Below are positions 37,505 to 45,568 of a stretch of DNA of 64,000 nucleotides, one piece after another. A model generated the notes under the pieces. That model was given only the letters and a program-made list of their open reading frames with translations, ran no database searches and was not told where the DNA came from. Both the position numbers and the translations under genes were made by a program. The stretch's first letter is position 1, and the number at the start of each line of letters is the position of its first letter. Source of the DNA: an uncultured Desulfovibrionaceae bacterium (lineage in GTDB: Bacteria > Desulfobacterota > Desulfovibrionia > Desulfovibrionales > Desulfovibrionaceae); assembly GCA_944325195.1 (NCBI GenBank), contig CALUZB010000004.1, forward strand, positions 1 through 64,000, given 5' to 3'.

Positions 37505-38488
37505 ATGCCGGTCAGACTGGTTGTGATCCTCACGCTTTTGTTGTACTGCGCCGTTTCAGGCGGCAATTACGCACAGACGGATATTACTGCTGTGCTCACG
37601 GGGGACAGCCCCGCGGCGATGTCTGCCGGAACAGAAAAAGCATATTACGGCCAGTCCGAAACTGTCTGTGATCTCCAAGTTACGGAAGTGGATTGGTCCG
37701 ACTATTTTGACGGTCTGACAGGCGCGGCTGTTTTTTACAACCCCTCCGCCAAAGTAATGACCGTGTTTAACCCGGAACTGGCAAATACACGCAGGTCGCC
37801 CTGCTCAACTTTTAAAATCGTTTCGGCTTTAATCGGGTTAGAGCAGGGCGTCATACCGATGAAATATTCCACGCGGGTATGGAGTGGGGAAATTTTCTGG
37901 AATGCGGCATGGAACAGGGATATTGATTTTCACGACGCTTTCCGGACATCGTGCGTCTGGTATTTCCGGGCCGTAGCTGATGAGCTGGGGAAAGAACGGA
38001 TCCGGTTGGAATTAAACCGACTGCAATACGGCAATGCCGACATTTCCGATTGGGCGGGACAGCTCAATACCAATGATGACAATCCCGCCCTGACCGGATT
38101 TTGGATTGAATCTTCTTTGCAGATTTCACCTGCAGAGCAAGTTCTGGTAATGGAGCGTATTTTCGGAGAGAACACGATTTACCGTCAAGCGACTATTGAG
38201 CAACTCAGGAATGCCATGCGGCTGCCGGACTTGCATATCAATGGTTGGAACGTTTTCGGGAAAACGGGAATGGGAAAGTCAGCCGACACTGCGGTTGACG
38301 CTTGGTATACCGGCTTTGCAGAGGCATCTGATGAAAGGGTTTACTTCTGTGTGTACCTGGGGCAAACAGCAGAGGCGGAAATATCCAGCATCAAAGCAAG
38401 GGAAATCGCAATTCAGCTTATTGCGGACAACGCTTTACCCGCCGCGCTGTCGGCGTCCGCATTCAGTAAAAACGGGGCAGCCAACTAA
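37505..38488 (+). CDS. Class D (OXA-type) beta-lactamase
   Basis: A serine beta-lactamase that hydrolyses beta-lactams in the periplasm. The chosen ATG has AGGTGA 5 nt upstream and gives 327 residues with a signal peptide of about 23. All class D motifs are present: S101-T-F-K104 (active Ser and carbamylated Lys), S149-C-V151, Y175-G-N, W200-I-E-S-S-L-Q-I-S, and K253-T-G. The mature N-terminal segment, about 40 residues before the core, is longer than usual. The spectrum cannot be told. It lies between guaA and the tat genes, apparently inserted. It is not a BlaR-type sensor, as no other domain is present. Confidence 0.9.
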   Translation: MPVRLVVILTLLLYCAVSGGNYAQTDITAVLTGDSPAAMSAGTEKAYYGQSETVCDLQVTEVDWSDYFDGLTGAAVFYNPSAKVMTVFNPELANTRRSPCSTFKIVSALIGLEQGVIPMKYSTRVWSGEIFWNAAWNRDIDFHDAFRTSCVWYFRAVADELGKERIRLELNRLQYGNADISDWAGQLNTNDDNPALTGFWIESSLQISPAEQVLVMERIFGENTIYRQATIEQLRNAMRLPDLHINGWNVFGKTGMGKSADTAVDAWYTGFAEASDERVYFCVYLGQTAEAEISSIKAREIAIQLIADNALPAALSASAFSKNGAAN

Positions 38489-38531
38489 AAGACTGATTAC
38501 CCATTAAACGATAGCTTACTGGAGGGTTGAT

Positions 38532-39155
38532 ATGAAAATCTTTCTTATCCTGTTCGGGCTTGCAGCACTGCTGGGTATTCTGTTTTTTTACGGCTGTGTC
38601 CGAAGCAGCGCCCCCACCCTGAGTCTTAATAATAAACCTGCCGGAAAAGTCCTGGTGGTGTATTATTCGCAATCACCCAATCAAAACACAAAAATTGTCG
38701 CGGAATGGATTCACCAGCAAGTTGGCGGGGATATCTTTGAAATTGAAATGGTGACGCCATATTCCGACAGCTATCGACAGGTGCTTGAAGAATCAAAACG
38801 TGACAACGCCGCCGGCATCAAGCCGGAAATCAAACCTTTCAAGCAAGACCCCGCTGATTACGACATTATCTTTATAGGCTCTCCGGTTTGGTACGGAACC
38901 TACGCGCCGCCGGTGGGAAGTTTTCTGGCATCTACCGATTGGAGCGGTAAAATCATCGTTCCTTTCTGTACTCATGGCGGAGGCGGGGCCGGGACACTTT
39001 ATGCCGACATGGCCGCAGCCTGCCCCAAGGCAACAATGCTTGAAGGCCTGGCCGCGCGGGGAAGCAACGTTGTGGAGCGGGTGCTGAGACGCAGCACTGC
39101 ACACAAAGAATCGCCGGATCTGGTAATTGCTTGGCTAAACCGGATCCTTGAGTAG
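38532..39155 (+). CDS. Membrane-anchored flavodoxin-like protein
   Basis: A 207-residue flavodoxin-fold protein. Residues 1-22 are hydrophobic and end FFYGC, so it is either a lipoprotein or membrane-anchored with the flavin domain outside the cytoplasm. The FMN-binding start is KVLVVYYSQSPNQNTKIVAE and the 90s loop region is IIFIGSPVWYGTYAPPVGSF, near residues 111-130; these are typical of flavodoxin_4-type proteins. ACTGGAGGGTTG precedes the ATG. It follows the beta-lactamase by 43 nt and may be coexpressed with it. Redox partner unknown. Confidence 0.8.
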   Translation: MKIFLILFGLAALLGILFFYGCVRSSAPTLSLNNKPAGKVLVVYYSQSPNQNTKIVAEWIHQQVGGDIFEIEMVTPYSDSYRQVLEESKRDNAAGIKPEIKPFKQDPADYDIIFIGSPVWYGTYAPPVGSFLASTDWSGKIIVPFCTHGGGGAGTLYADMAAACPKATMLEGLAARGSNVVERVLRRSTAHKESPDLVIAWLNRILE

Positions 39156-39305
39156 CCGGGTTTACAGCCCGGAGCAGACCAGGTTTTCAAATTGTGCGCT
39201 ATGCTTTACAGGCGGGTGCTGCCATGTTGCAACCTGTTTGCAGGATTACTGAGCGCTTTTGTGGGATCGCGCTTTAATTTCAGCGGTTCATAAAGGCCTC
39301 CCAGT

Positions 39306-39337
39306 GCCGGGCCATCACCCGGCCCGGCGGCAACGCC
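39306..39337 (+). promoter_or_regulatory. Two overlapping alternative hairpins
   Basis: GCCGGGCC-ATCACCC-GGCCCGGC is a perfect 8-bp stem. Its right arm overlaps a second stem, GGCG-GCAA-CGCC, closed by a GNRA tetraloop. The two cannot form together. It may terminate the beta-lactamase/flavodoxin transcript or be a repeated extragenic palindrome. Confidence 0.45.
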
Positions 39338-39380
39338 GCCATGAACAGCTGAGACTCATACTTCTCAACGAAGTGTATCC

Positions 39381-39412
39381 TTAATAATCGTCCGCAAGAC
39401 GATTTATATAAT
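39381..39412 (+). promoter_or_regulatory. Candidate tatB promoter with dyad in the spacer
   Basis: TATAAT, a perfect -10, is at 39407-39412. The dyad AATCGTC-N5-GACGATT (39386-39404) lies just before it. With a 20-bp spacer the -35 would be TTAATA (39381-39386, four of six consensus bases). A long spacer with an inner dyad is the plan of MerR-family promoters. No MerR gene is nearby; this is inference. Confidence 0.4.
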
Positions 39413-39474
39413 GAGTTGTAGTGAGGGCCGGCCCTTAAGGGACATGGCGTAATTCGCCCGACGTGGAGTTATCT

Positions 39475-39708
39475 ATGTTTGAAATCGGCGGTTTGGAAGT
39501 ATTGGTAATTGCCATTGTGGCCCTGGTTGTACTGGGGCCGGAAAAACTGCCTCACGCCGCCGCCAAAACCGCTCGGGCCATTCACACGCTGCGACGGGCC
39601 TGGATCAACTTTCAACGCCAGCTCTTCATTGAAACTTCCCAGGAAGAGCAGGATAAGAATGCTGATACTTGCGTATCCTCACCGAAAGAAGAAGAAAAAG
39701 GTGAATAG
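39475..39708 (+). CDS. tatB: Twin-arginine translocation protein TatB (TatA/B family)
   Basis: Part of the Tat export system for folded proteins. It has 77 residues, beginning MFEIGGLEVLVIAIVALVVL with one membrane segment, then GPEKLP and an amphipathic helix, then a short acidic tail. The Glu-8 and the sequence resemble TatB more than TatA. The ATG is 4 codons inside the open frame; GTGGAGTTATCT precedes it. tatC follows after 2 nt, as a TatBC pair; tatA may be elsewhere. Confidence 0.88.
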   Translation: MFEIGGLEVLVIAIVALVVLGPEKLPHAAAKTARAIHTLRRAWINFQRQLFIETSQEEQDKNADTCVSSPKEEEKGE

Positions 39709-39710
39709 GC

Positions 39711-40571
39711 ATGGATACGAATACCCCAAAAACAGAAGGCCGGACCGTTCAGCTCCACCCGTCCGCCGGAGCGGCCGAAACTACACACCAAGCCGAACAA
39801 CGCCAACGGGGAAATACTCCAGACAACCAACTGTCCCACAAACCGGACGGAAACTCGGAGACTGGTCTGCTCGAGCATTTACGCGAACTGAGACTCCGTC
39901 TGATCCGCTGCCTGCTGGTTTGGGCGCTGCTGTTTCTGGTTTGCTGGGCATTTGACAGGGAACTCGCCCAAATCATTCTGGCCCCCCTGCAAACCGCTCT
40001 GGCCCATTCCGGCGGCAGACTGATCACCATAACCCTGCCGGAAGGTTTTTTAGCCTATCTGAATATCTCCCTGATCGCCGCCCTGTTCTTAAGTTCACCC
40101 TACCTGTTTTACCAGGCTTGGGCTTTTGCATATCCCGGCCTGAAAAAAGGAGAGAGGAAAATAATCAGCCGTCTGGCCCTCGGATCTGCCGGTTTGTTTT
40201 GTCTGGGAGCCCTGTTCGCCTACTTTATCATCTTTCCAGCCGCCTTCACCTTTTTCATTGATTACGCCAGAGACGCCGCCGCCCCCGAACCCTCCTTGCG
40301 CTTTTACCTCAATCTGGCCCTGAATACACTGCTGGCTTTCGGATTTGTGTTTCAATTGCCGCTGGCCATTTTCTTTTTAACCAAACTGGGGGTGGTTACC
40401 CCGGCCGGGCTGAAACGCAATCGTAAATATGCCGTTCTGGGGGCGTTCATAGTCGGGGCAGTTCTCACTCCTCCCGACCCCATTTCCCAGGTTTTGATGG
40501 CCCTGCCCCTGATCGGGCTTTACGAACTGAGCGCGTTTATCTGCAAACGCATAGTGAGGACAGCAGAATAA
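39711..40571 (+). CDS. tatC: Sec-independent protein translocase TatC
   Basis: TatC is the signal-peptide receptor of the Tat pathway in the inner membrane. It has 286 residues: a hydrophilic N-terminal extension of about 55, then LLEHLRELRLRLIRCLLVWA, the TatC start, and six membrane segments. The family sequences FLSSPYLFYQAWAFAYPGLK and GFVFQLPLAIFFLTKLGVVT are present. The extension is longer than usual; an internal start is possible but no ATG lies close to the conserved region. Confidence 0.94.
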   Translation: MDTNTPKTEGRTVQLHPSAGAAETTHQAEQRQRGNTPDNQLSHKPDGNSETGLLEHLRELRLRLIRCLLVWALLFLVCWAFDRELAQIILAPLQTALAHSGGRLITITLPEGFLAYLNISLIAALFLSSPYLFYQAWAFAYPGLKKGERKIISRLALGSAGLFCLGALFAYFIIFPAAFTFFIDYARDAAAPEPSLRFYLNLALNTLLAFGFVFQLPLAIFFLTKLGVVTPAGLKRNRKYAVLGAFIVGAVLTPPDPISQVLMALPLIGLYELSAFICKRIVRTAE

Positions 40572-40760
40572 ACCAATTTATACAAAGGCGAAGCTCCAAT
40601 AACCCCTTTTCTTTTTTTCAGAAAACGGATATTTCTATAATCTTTGAGCCAACTACTGAAAAAGAACTGACCGTCAGGGTACAAGCGGAACAGATTATCT
40701 GAATTCAACAGAATACAGCCTGTCAAAATGCACACTGCACACTTTGAACAAGGAGAGCCA

Positions 40761-41357
40761 ATGCGCCAGGGAAGCATTACCCGGAACACTACAGAAACAC
40801 AAATCAAAGTGGTTATCGGGCTTGATCCCAATCCGGAAACCGGCCCTGAAATTGCGGTCAGAACCGGTTATGGCATGGCTGATCATATGCTGCACCTGAT
40901 CGCCTTTTGGGCCGGCTTTGATCTCACCCTCACCTGCAACGGCGATTTACATATAGATGCTCACCACAGTCTGGAAGATTCCGGGTTCTGCCTGGGTAAA
41001 GCTCTGTTGGCGGCCTTGGGCGACCGCAAAGGAATCAGACGGGTGGGAAACGCCAAAGTGCCGATGGATGAAGCCCTGGCCGAGGTGAATATCGATATTT
41101 CCGGGCGCCCCTACCTGGTTTATCGAGGCGCTGAGCTGCTGCCTCCAATGCTTGGCGGCGAGGAAGCGGATTTATGGCGTGAATTTTTCAGGGCTTTCTC
41201 AACTGCCGCACAAATGAATTTACACATCGAATACCACTACGGACTAAACGGTCATCACCTGATCGAATCCGCCTGCAAAGGGCTTGGCCTTGCTTTAAAG
41301 CAGGCTACTGCCGTGGCGGGCACAGCCATTCTAAGTACCAAAGGGAGCCTCGACTAA
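40761..41357 (+). CDS. hisB: Imidazoleglycerol-phosphate dehydratase
   Basis: Dehydrates imidazole glycerol phosphate, step six of histidine synthesis. It has 198 residues and only the dehydratase domain, not the phosphatase fusion of E. coli. The metal-binding His motifs are seen: [22 protein letters not shown] and [19 protein letters not shown] lies 5 nt before the chosen ATG; an upstream in-frame ATG 11 codons earlier is less likely. Its stop overlaps the next ATG by one base. Confidence 0.95.
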   Translation: MRQGSITRNTTETQIKVVIGLDPNPETGPEIAVRTGYGMADHMLHLIAFWAGFDLTLTCNGDLHIDAHHSLEDSGFCLGKALLAALGDRKGIRRVGNAKVPMDEALAEVNIDISGRPYLVYRGAELLPPMLGGEEADLWREFFRAFSTAAQMNLHIEYHYGLNGHHLIESACKGLGLALKQATAVAGTAILSTKGSLD

Positions 41358-42001
41358 TGCGTAAACTTCTTTTCTTGTTGTCCTTAATTTTTTTGCTGAG
41401 CCTCAATTTTGCCTGTTCCAGCGCTAAGAAACAACCGCCGGCTGCTCCGCTGCCGGATGTATCCATTGCAGTGGCCTGGTTCAACCAACCGCGCAGTATG
41501 GACGATTTGCTTGCCGGGGTAATGATTTCTGAACAGGCTTTTGTGGGTGACAAGGTGCTGATGAACCTGGACGCCGAATTGCAAAAAGTGCTGGCGGAAG
41601 AGTCTAAACGCGCTTTCATCAATATTGCCGGCTCATATACCTGCCAGGTGAAAGCTGAAAAAGTGGAGAAAACCGGCAGAACCGCTCTGGATTACTGGGT
41701 AGCGGTGGGGGCCTGCCTTGATGCGGATATGATTCTGGTACCGCAGCTCACAGAGTGGCGCAACCTGGAAGGATCGGCCATGGGGGCTGAAACGCCCTCT
41801 TCTGTGACTATGGATTTCTACCTGATTGATGTGAAACGCGCTCAACTGGTGAACCGTTACCACTTTGAGGAAACACAGCAAAGCCTGACCGATAATTTGC
41901 TGAATATCGATAAGTTCTTCAACCGGCACGGCAAATGGCTGACCGCCGATGAACTGGCCGCTGAGGGGATGCGCCAAGCTGTGCAGGAGCTTGGGTTATG
42001 A
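41357..42001 (+). CDS. Lipoprotein-like protein of unknown function between hisB and hisA
   Basis: A 214-residue protein with a signal peptide [20 protein letters not shown]; the Cys at 20 is a probable lipidation site, though the lipobox is not perfect. The rest has alternating strands and helices, with [18 protein letters not shown] and [20 protein letters not shown]. This resembles outer-membrane-associated lipoproteins that compute or hold a complex, but I cannot name a family. Start and stop overlap hisB and hisA (TAATG, ATGA), so it is translated with the histidine genes. A role in histidine synthesis is unlikely. Confidence 0.75.
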   Translation: MRKLLFLLSLIFLLSLNFACSSAKKQPPAAPLPDVSIAVAWFNQPRSMDDLLAGVMISEQAFVGDKVLMNLDAELQKVLAEESKRAFINIAGSYTCQVKAEKVEKTGRTALDYWVAVGACLDADMILVPQLTEWRNLEGSAMGAETPSSVTMDFYLIDVKRAQLVNRYHFEETQQSLTDNLLNIDKFFNRHGKWLTADELAAEGMRQAVQELGL

Positions 42002-42726
42002 TCCTGTACCCGGCTGTGGATATCAAAGGCGGCAAATGCGTCCGCCTGCGTCAAGGCGAGGCTCACCGCGAAACAGTGTTCGGCGATCCGGTAGCCATGG
42101 CCCTGCATTGGCAGGAGCAAGGCGCGCGCTTTCTGCATGTAATCGATCTTGACGGCTCATTCGACGGCGAGCCGGTCAACCTGGAAGTGGTGCGCAATAT
42201 CTGTTCAAGGCTGTCCATTCCCGTTCAACTGGGCGGGGGGGTGCGTAATCTGAGCACTGCCGCAATATACCTGGAAGCCGGGGTGGAACGGATAATTATC
42301 GGCACGGTAGCCCTGGAAGAGCCCGCTGCATTTGAAAAGATGTGCGCCGCTTATCCCGGCCGGTTCGGGGTCTCCCTGGATACAGCCGACGGGCGCATCA
42401 AAACCCGCGGCTGGGTAAAAGACACCGGTCTGAGCATTGACCAGGTGCTGCCCCAGCTCACCGAAGCCGGAGCCGCCTTCCTCATTTTCACCGATATCAG
42501 TCTGGATGGAATGCAGCAAGGGGTTAACGTGCCGGGCATAGCTCATGTGTGCGAGATCAGCCGCATTCCGGTAATCGCCGCCGGTGGGGTTACCCGACTG
42601 GAAGATGTGCAGGCGCTTTACCCCTTGGGAGAAAAAGGGTTGAACGGAATTATCACCGGGCGCGCAATTTATGAGGGTACCCTGAATTTCAAAGCAGCTC
42701 AGGCCTGGCTTGATGCACAAGCTTAA
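41998..42726 (+). CDS. hisA: Phosphoribosyl-ProFAR isomerase
   Basis: Isomerises ProFAR to PRFAR in histidine synthesis. It is a 242-residue half-barrel repeat protein. [20 protein letters not shown] is the family start with the first catalytic Asp, and [20 protein letters not shown] contains the second. [12 protein letters not shown] is also conserved. GGAG lies 8 nt upstream in the preceding gene. A strong terminator follows. Confidence 0.96.
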   Translation: MILYPAVDIKGGKCVRLRQGEAHRETVFGDPVAMALHWQEQGARFLHVIDLDGSFDGEPVNLEVVRNICSRLSIPVQLGGGVRNLSTAAIYLEAGVERIIIGTVALEEPAAFEKMCAAYPGRFGVSLDTADGRIKTRGWVKDTGLSIDQVLPQLTEAGAAFLIFTDISLDGMQQGVNVPGIAHVCEISRIPVIAAGGVTRLEDVQALYPLGEKGLNGIITGRAIYEGTLNFKAAQAWLDAQA

Positions 42727-42744
42727 CCGTTTATCAGAAGCTGC

Positions 42745-42792
42745 AAACAGGGGGCGCGGCAAAGGACAGCAAGTCCGCCCCGCCCCCTGTTT
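42745..42792 (+). terminator. Terminator after hisA
   Basis: AAACAGGGGGC and GCCCCCTGTTT form a perfect 11-bp stem around an inner GC-rich hairpin (AGGAC-AGCAA-GTCC type), followed by GATTCTTG. It ends the tat-his transcript before the convergent hypE. Confidence 0.75.
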
Positions 42793-42936
42793 GATTCTTG
42801 CTTGCCGCACACCGCGAACTGGATTTTCAGCCAAACCCCAAATACGGACTTACAGCCAAATATACTAACACTTCGCGGCTGCGGGCAGACTCCCGCGCCA
42901 AGCATTCCGGGTAAAAAAGCGGTTGCCGCTTAAACA

Positions 42937-43956
42937 TCAGCAAATTCTCGGTAACTGTTCCCCCTCAAGCATTGACAGTAAACGCTTGCCGCCGATAGGC
43001 GTTTGCAGCAACACCTGCCCGGGGCGCCCGCTGTCCGGATCGGGGGCCAGCACGCTCCCAATGCGACAGGCCTGCCCGCCATGCGGGCTTGAGCGCATTA
43101 TTTCCAGGGCCCGCCCGGCTGCCTGCTCCGGCACAATGACAATAACCCGCCCCTCACAAGCCAGATAAAGCGGGTCAAGGCCCAGGACAGATGCAGCCTG
43201 GGCAACGCCGCTACGCACGGGAATGCCCGCCTGCTCCACTTCAATCACTACCTGCGACTGACCGGCTATTTCATTCAGAGTAGTGGCCAGGCCGCCCCGG
43301 GTGGGGTCGCGCAAAACATGCACTTCCACTTCAGCGCGGATTAAATTCAAAACCATTTCATGGATAGCGGCACTGTCGCTTTTTACATCCGCTGCCAGCA
43401 TAATCCCGGCCCGACTGCTCATTACCGCCAAGCCGTGATCACCCACAGGACCACTGATGAGAACGGCATCCCCGGCTTTTGCCCCGCCGCCATGCGGCAT
43501 GGGCTCGGCAATAATCCGCCCTAAACCGGTGGTGTTGATAAAAACCTTGTCCACCGCGCCTTTGGGCACAACTTTGGTATCGCCGGTCACAATGCTTACC
43601 CCGGCACTGCGGGCGGCCAAAGCCATGGAATCGGCGATCCGGATAAGCTGGTTGAGGGCAAACCCTTCTTCAATAATGAACCCACAGGAAATAAACAGCG
43701 GCTCGGCCCCAAGCATTGCCACATCGTTCACTGTGCCGTGTACGGCAAGTGAGCCGATGTCTCCACCCGGGAAGAATATGGGATCCACCGTATAACTGTC
43801 TGTACTCATTGCCAGCGGCCCGGATATTTCCAGACGGGCGGCATCGTTCAGCCCGGCCAGCACAGGGTTGGAAAAGCGGGAAACAAACACTTCATTAATC
43901 AGACGATGAGAAGCTTTGCCGCCGCTGCCGTGATCGAGAAGTAGGATATCGTTCAT
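42937..43956 (-). CDS. hypE: Hydrogenase maturation protein HypE
   Basis: HypE dehydrates a thiocarboxamide on its C-terminal Cys to a thiocyanate, the source of the CN ligands of [NiFe] hydrogenase. The ATG start gives 339 residues, starting MNDILLLDHGSGGKASH. The ATP-grasp-like PurM fold motifs MLGAEPLFISCGFIIEEG and RDPTRGGLATTLNEIAG are present, and the last residues are PRIC, with the carbamoyl-accepting Cys. A TTG four codons upstream is the alternative start; neither has a strong ribosome site. It is preceded by hypD. Confidence 0.95.
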   Translation of the reverse strand: MNDILLLDHGSGGKASHRLINEVFVSRFSNPVLAGLNDAARLEISGPLAMSTDSYTVDPIFFPGGDIGSLAVHGTVNDVAMLGAEPLFISCGFIIEEGFALNQLIRIADSMALAARSAGVSIVTGDTKVVPKGAVDKVFINTTGLGRIIAEPMPHGGGAKAGDAVLISGPVGDHGLAVMSSRAGIMLAADVKSDSAAIHEMVLNLIRAEVEVHVLRDPTRGGLATTLNEIAGQSQVVIEVEQAGIPVRSGVAQAASVLGLDPLYLACEGRVIVIVPEQAAGRALEIMRSSPHGGQACRIGSVLAPDPDSGRPGQVLLQTPIGGKRLLSMLEGEQLPRIC

Positions 43957-44093
43957 AGTGATTGTCAAAAAACTGCAGGTTAAGACGCCAAAATCCGCAT
44001 TCCTCTTGCCGTACCTTACATGCGAAGCTCAACAAGCTGCCGCACCTTTAAATTTTCAGAGCTTAAGCAGAGAAGCTAAGGGGCAGCGCATGG

Positions 44094-45215
44094 TCAAAAT
44101 CCGTAATTATAATAAGCCGCACAACTGCCTTCCGTGGATACCATACAGGGCCCCACCGGATTTTGCGGCGTGCAACGCTTCCCGAACAAAGGGCACCGGG
44201 GCGGCTGAATCAGCCCGGCCAGCGCCTCTCCGCACATGCAGCCGGGTATGGGAGGCGTATCTTTCAGGCTTAACCCAAGCTTGGCCAGGGCATCGTATTC
44301 AGCGAACTCCGGCCTGAATTGAAGCCCGCTTTCCGGGATCAGGCCCAAGCCCCTCCACCGGGCATTGCCCACCTCAAACACCTGGTTGAGAATTTCGCGC
44401 GCTTTAGGATTTCCCTGACGGTGCACAGCCCGGACATACTCATTTCTGACCTGAGGAGTACCGTTTTTTCTCATTTCCAGCAACTGGGCCAGGGCCTGCA
44501 GCAAATCTGCCGGCTCAAACCCGGCCACAACCGCAGGCTTTCCATATTGAGCGGCAATGAAATCATACGCTTCCACGCCCAAAATGGTGGATACATGCCC
44601 GGGCAGCAAAAACCCGTCTATGCCCGCCCCTTCACTGTCAGATTTAACTCTTGGGGAAACCGGCGGAGCAGCCAGCAGGGCGCGCAACGCCGGCGGCACC
44701 AGTTTATGGAAACACAAAACCGAAAAATTCTTCAGGCCGCGTCGTTTCGCTTCCAGCACGGTAGCCGCAACCGCCGGTGAAGTAGTTTCAAAGCCTACCC
44801 CAATAAACACCACTTCCACGCTTTTATCCGCCCCGGCCAGCTCCAGGCACTCCAGCGGAGAATACACAACGTCTATCCGCGCCCCGGCTGCTTTGGCCTT
44901 TTTCAAACTTTCGCCCTTGGGGCCGGGTACCCGCATCAAATCGCCGAAAGTGGCCAGATGCACGTTGTCCTGGCCGGCAAGGGCAATGGCGGCGGCTATT
45001 TCCGAGTCGTGGGTAACGCAAACAGGACACCCCGGGCCGGACAAATGGGTCATGGTTTTGGGTAACATGGAAACAATCCCGCTTCTGAACAACGCCACGG
45101 TGTGAGTGCCGCACACTTCCATAAATCGGAAAGGGCGCTCGGCCGACTTCCGGATCCGCTCCAGCAGACGCCCACACAGCTCGGGATCGTTGAGCTTTCC
45201 TTTTAAGTTCAACAT
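44094..45215 (-). CDS. hypD: Hydrogenase maturation protein HypD
   Basis: HypD carries a 4Fe-4S cluster and with HypC assembles the Fe(CN)2CO unit of [NiFe] hydrogenases. The ATG, with GGAGAAAAT upstream, gives 373 residues. Motifs: FMEVCGTHTVALFRSG, GPGCPVCVTH, FETTSPAVAA, and the C-terminal Cys set in GCMCGEAL, CPLFGKRC and GPCMVSTEGSC. It is 137 nt upstream of hypE on the same strand. HypC, HypA, HypB, HypF and hydrogenase structural genes are not in the window. Confidence 0.95.
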   Translation of the reverse strand: MLNLKGKLNDPELCGRLLERIRKSAERPFRFMEVCGTHTVALFRSGIVSMLPKTMTHLSGPGCPVCVTHDSEIAAAIALAGQDNVHLATFGDLMRVPGPKGESLKKAKAAGARIDVVYSPLECLELAGADKSVEVVFIGVGFETTSPAVAATVLEAKRRGLKNFSVLCFHKLVPPALRALLAAPPVSPRVKSDSEGAGIDGFLLPGHVSTILGVEAYDFIAAQYGKPAVVAGFEPADLLQALAQLLEMRKNGTPQVRNEYVRAVHRQGNPKAREILNQVFEVGNARWRGLGLIPESGLQFRPEFAEYDALAKLGLSLKDTPPIPGCMCGEALAGLIQPPRCPLFGKRCTPQNPVGPCMVSTEGSCAAYYNYGF

Positions 45216-45568
45216 ATTTTCTCCGCGCGGGGACACACCATCAAACAGGCTCTGACAGCATTCCGTCCACCCGCATTTCAGGAATGCACCGGTTCCTGTT
45301 TCACAGATTTGTGAACAGGCAGGGTCAGATCAGTCAAACAGTCAATACGAACACAGACAATATACACAAATGGCTTTTTTTTACCATACGTTTTTGATAC
45401 ACACTGCAGTCAGGGAGACAACAGCAATGCGCATAATCATGGGCAGGCACTTTGTGCACAAGTCAGATAACTCCATGCCGTTCTCTTTAATGTATCCGGC
45501 TTATAAGCGGCCTGCACGCTCTTCAGCTTCGCATCCGGGCGGGCAAAAGTAAACGGGAGGAATAGTCA
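45216..45568. other. Divergent region between hypD and an FAD oxidoreductase gene
   Basis: Gene-free as far as I can support. It has two inverted repeats: CAGGAA-N8-TTCCTG (45279-45298) and TTCACA-GATT-TGTGAA (45300-45315). The first 150 bases should hold the hypDE promoter. A possible 41-codon reading frame, 45427-45552, has AGGGAG 12 nt upstream but no recognisable similarity. Confidence 0.45.
45279..45315. promoter_or_regulatory. Two adjacent dyads in the hypD upstream region
   Basis: CAGGAA-TGCACCGG-TTCCTG is followed one base later by TTCACA-GATT-TGTGAA. They are 65-100 nt upstream of the hypD ATG on the minus strand, a normal place for an operator. The second resembles, in reverse order, the TGTGA/TCACA half-sites of Crp/Fnr-family and Rex sites, so identity is uncertain. 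Confidence 0.4.

Larger units (their letters stand above)
39156..39474. other. Structured intergenic region before tatB
   Basis: Gene-free, 319 bp. It holds a small hairpin just after the flavodoxin stop (CCGGG-TTTACAG-CCCGG), two mutually exclusive GC-rich hairpins (39306-39337), a 7-bp dyad (39386-39404) and a good -10 box. The regulatory content is unusually dense. Confidence 0.5.

Noticed and set aside
45427-45552. A 41-codon frame before the FAD oxidoreductase gene
   Set aside because: There is an AGGGAG at a long spacing, but nothing else supports coding.
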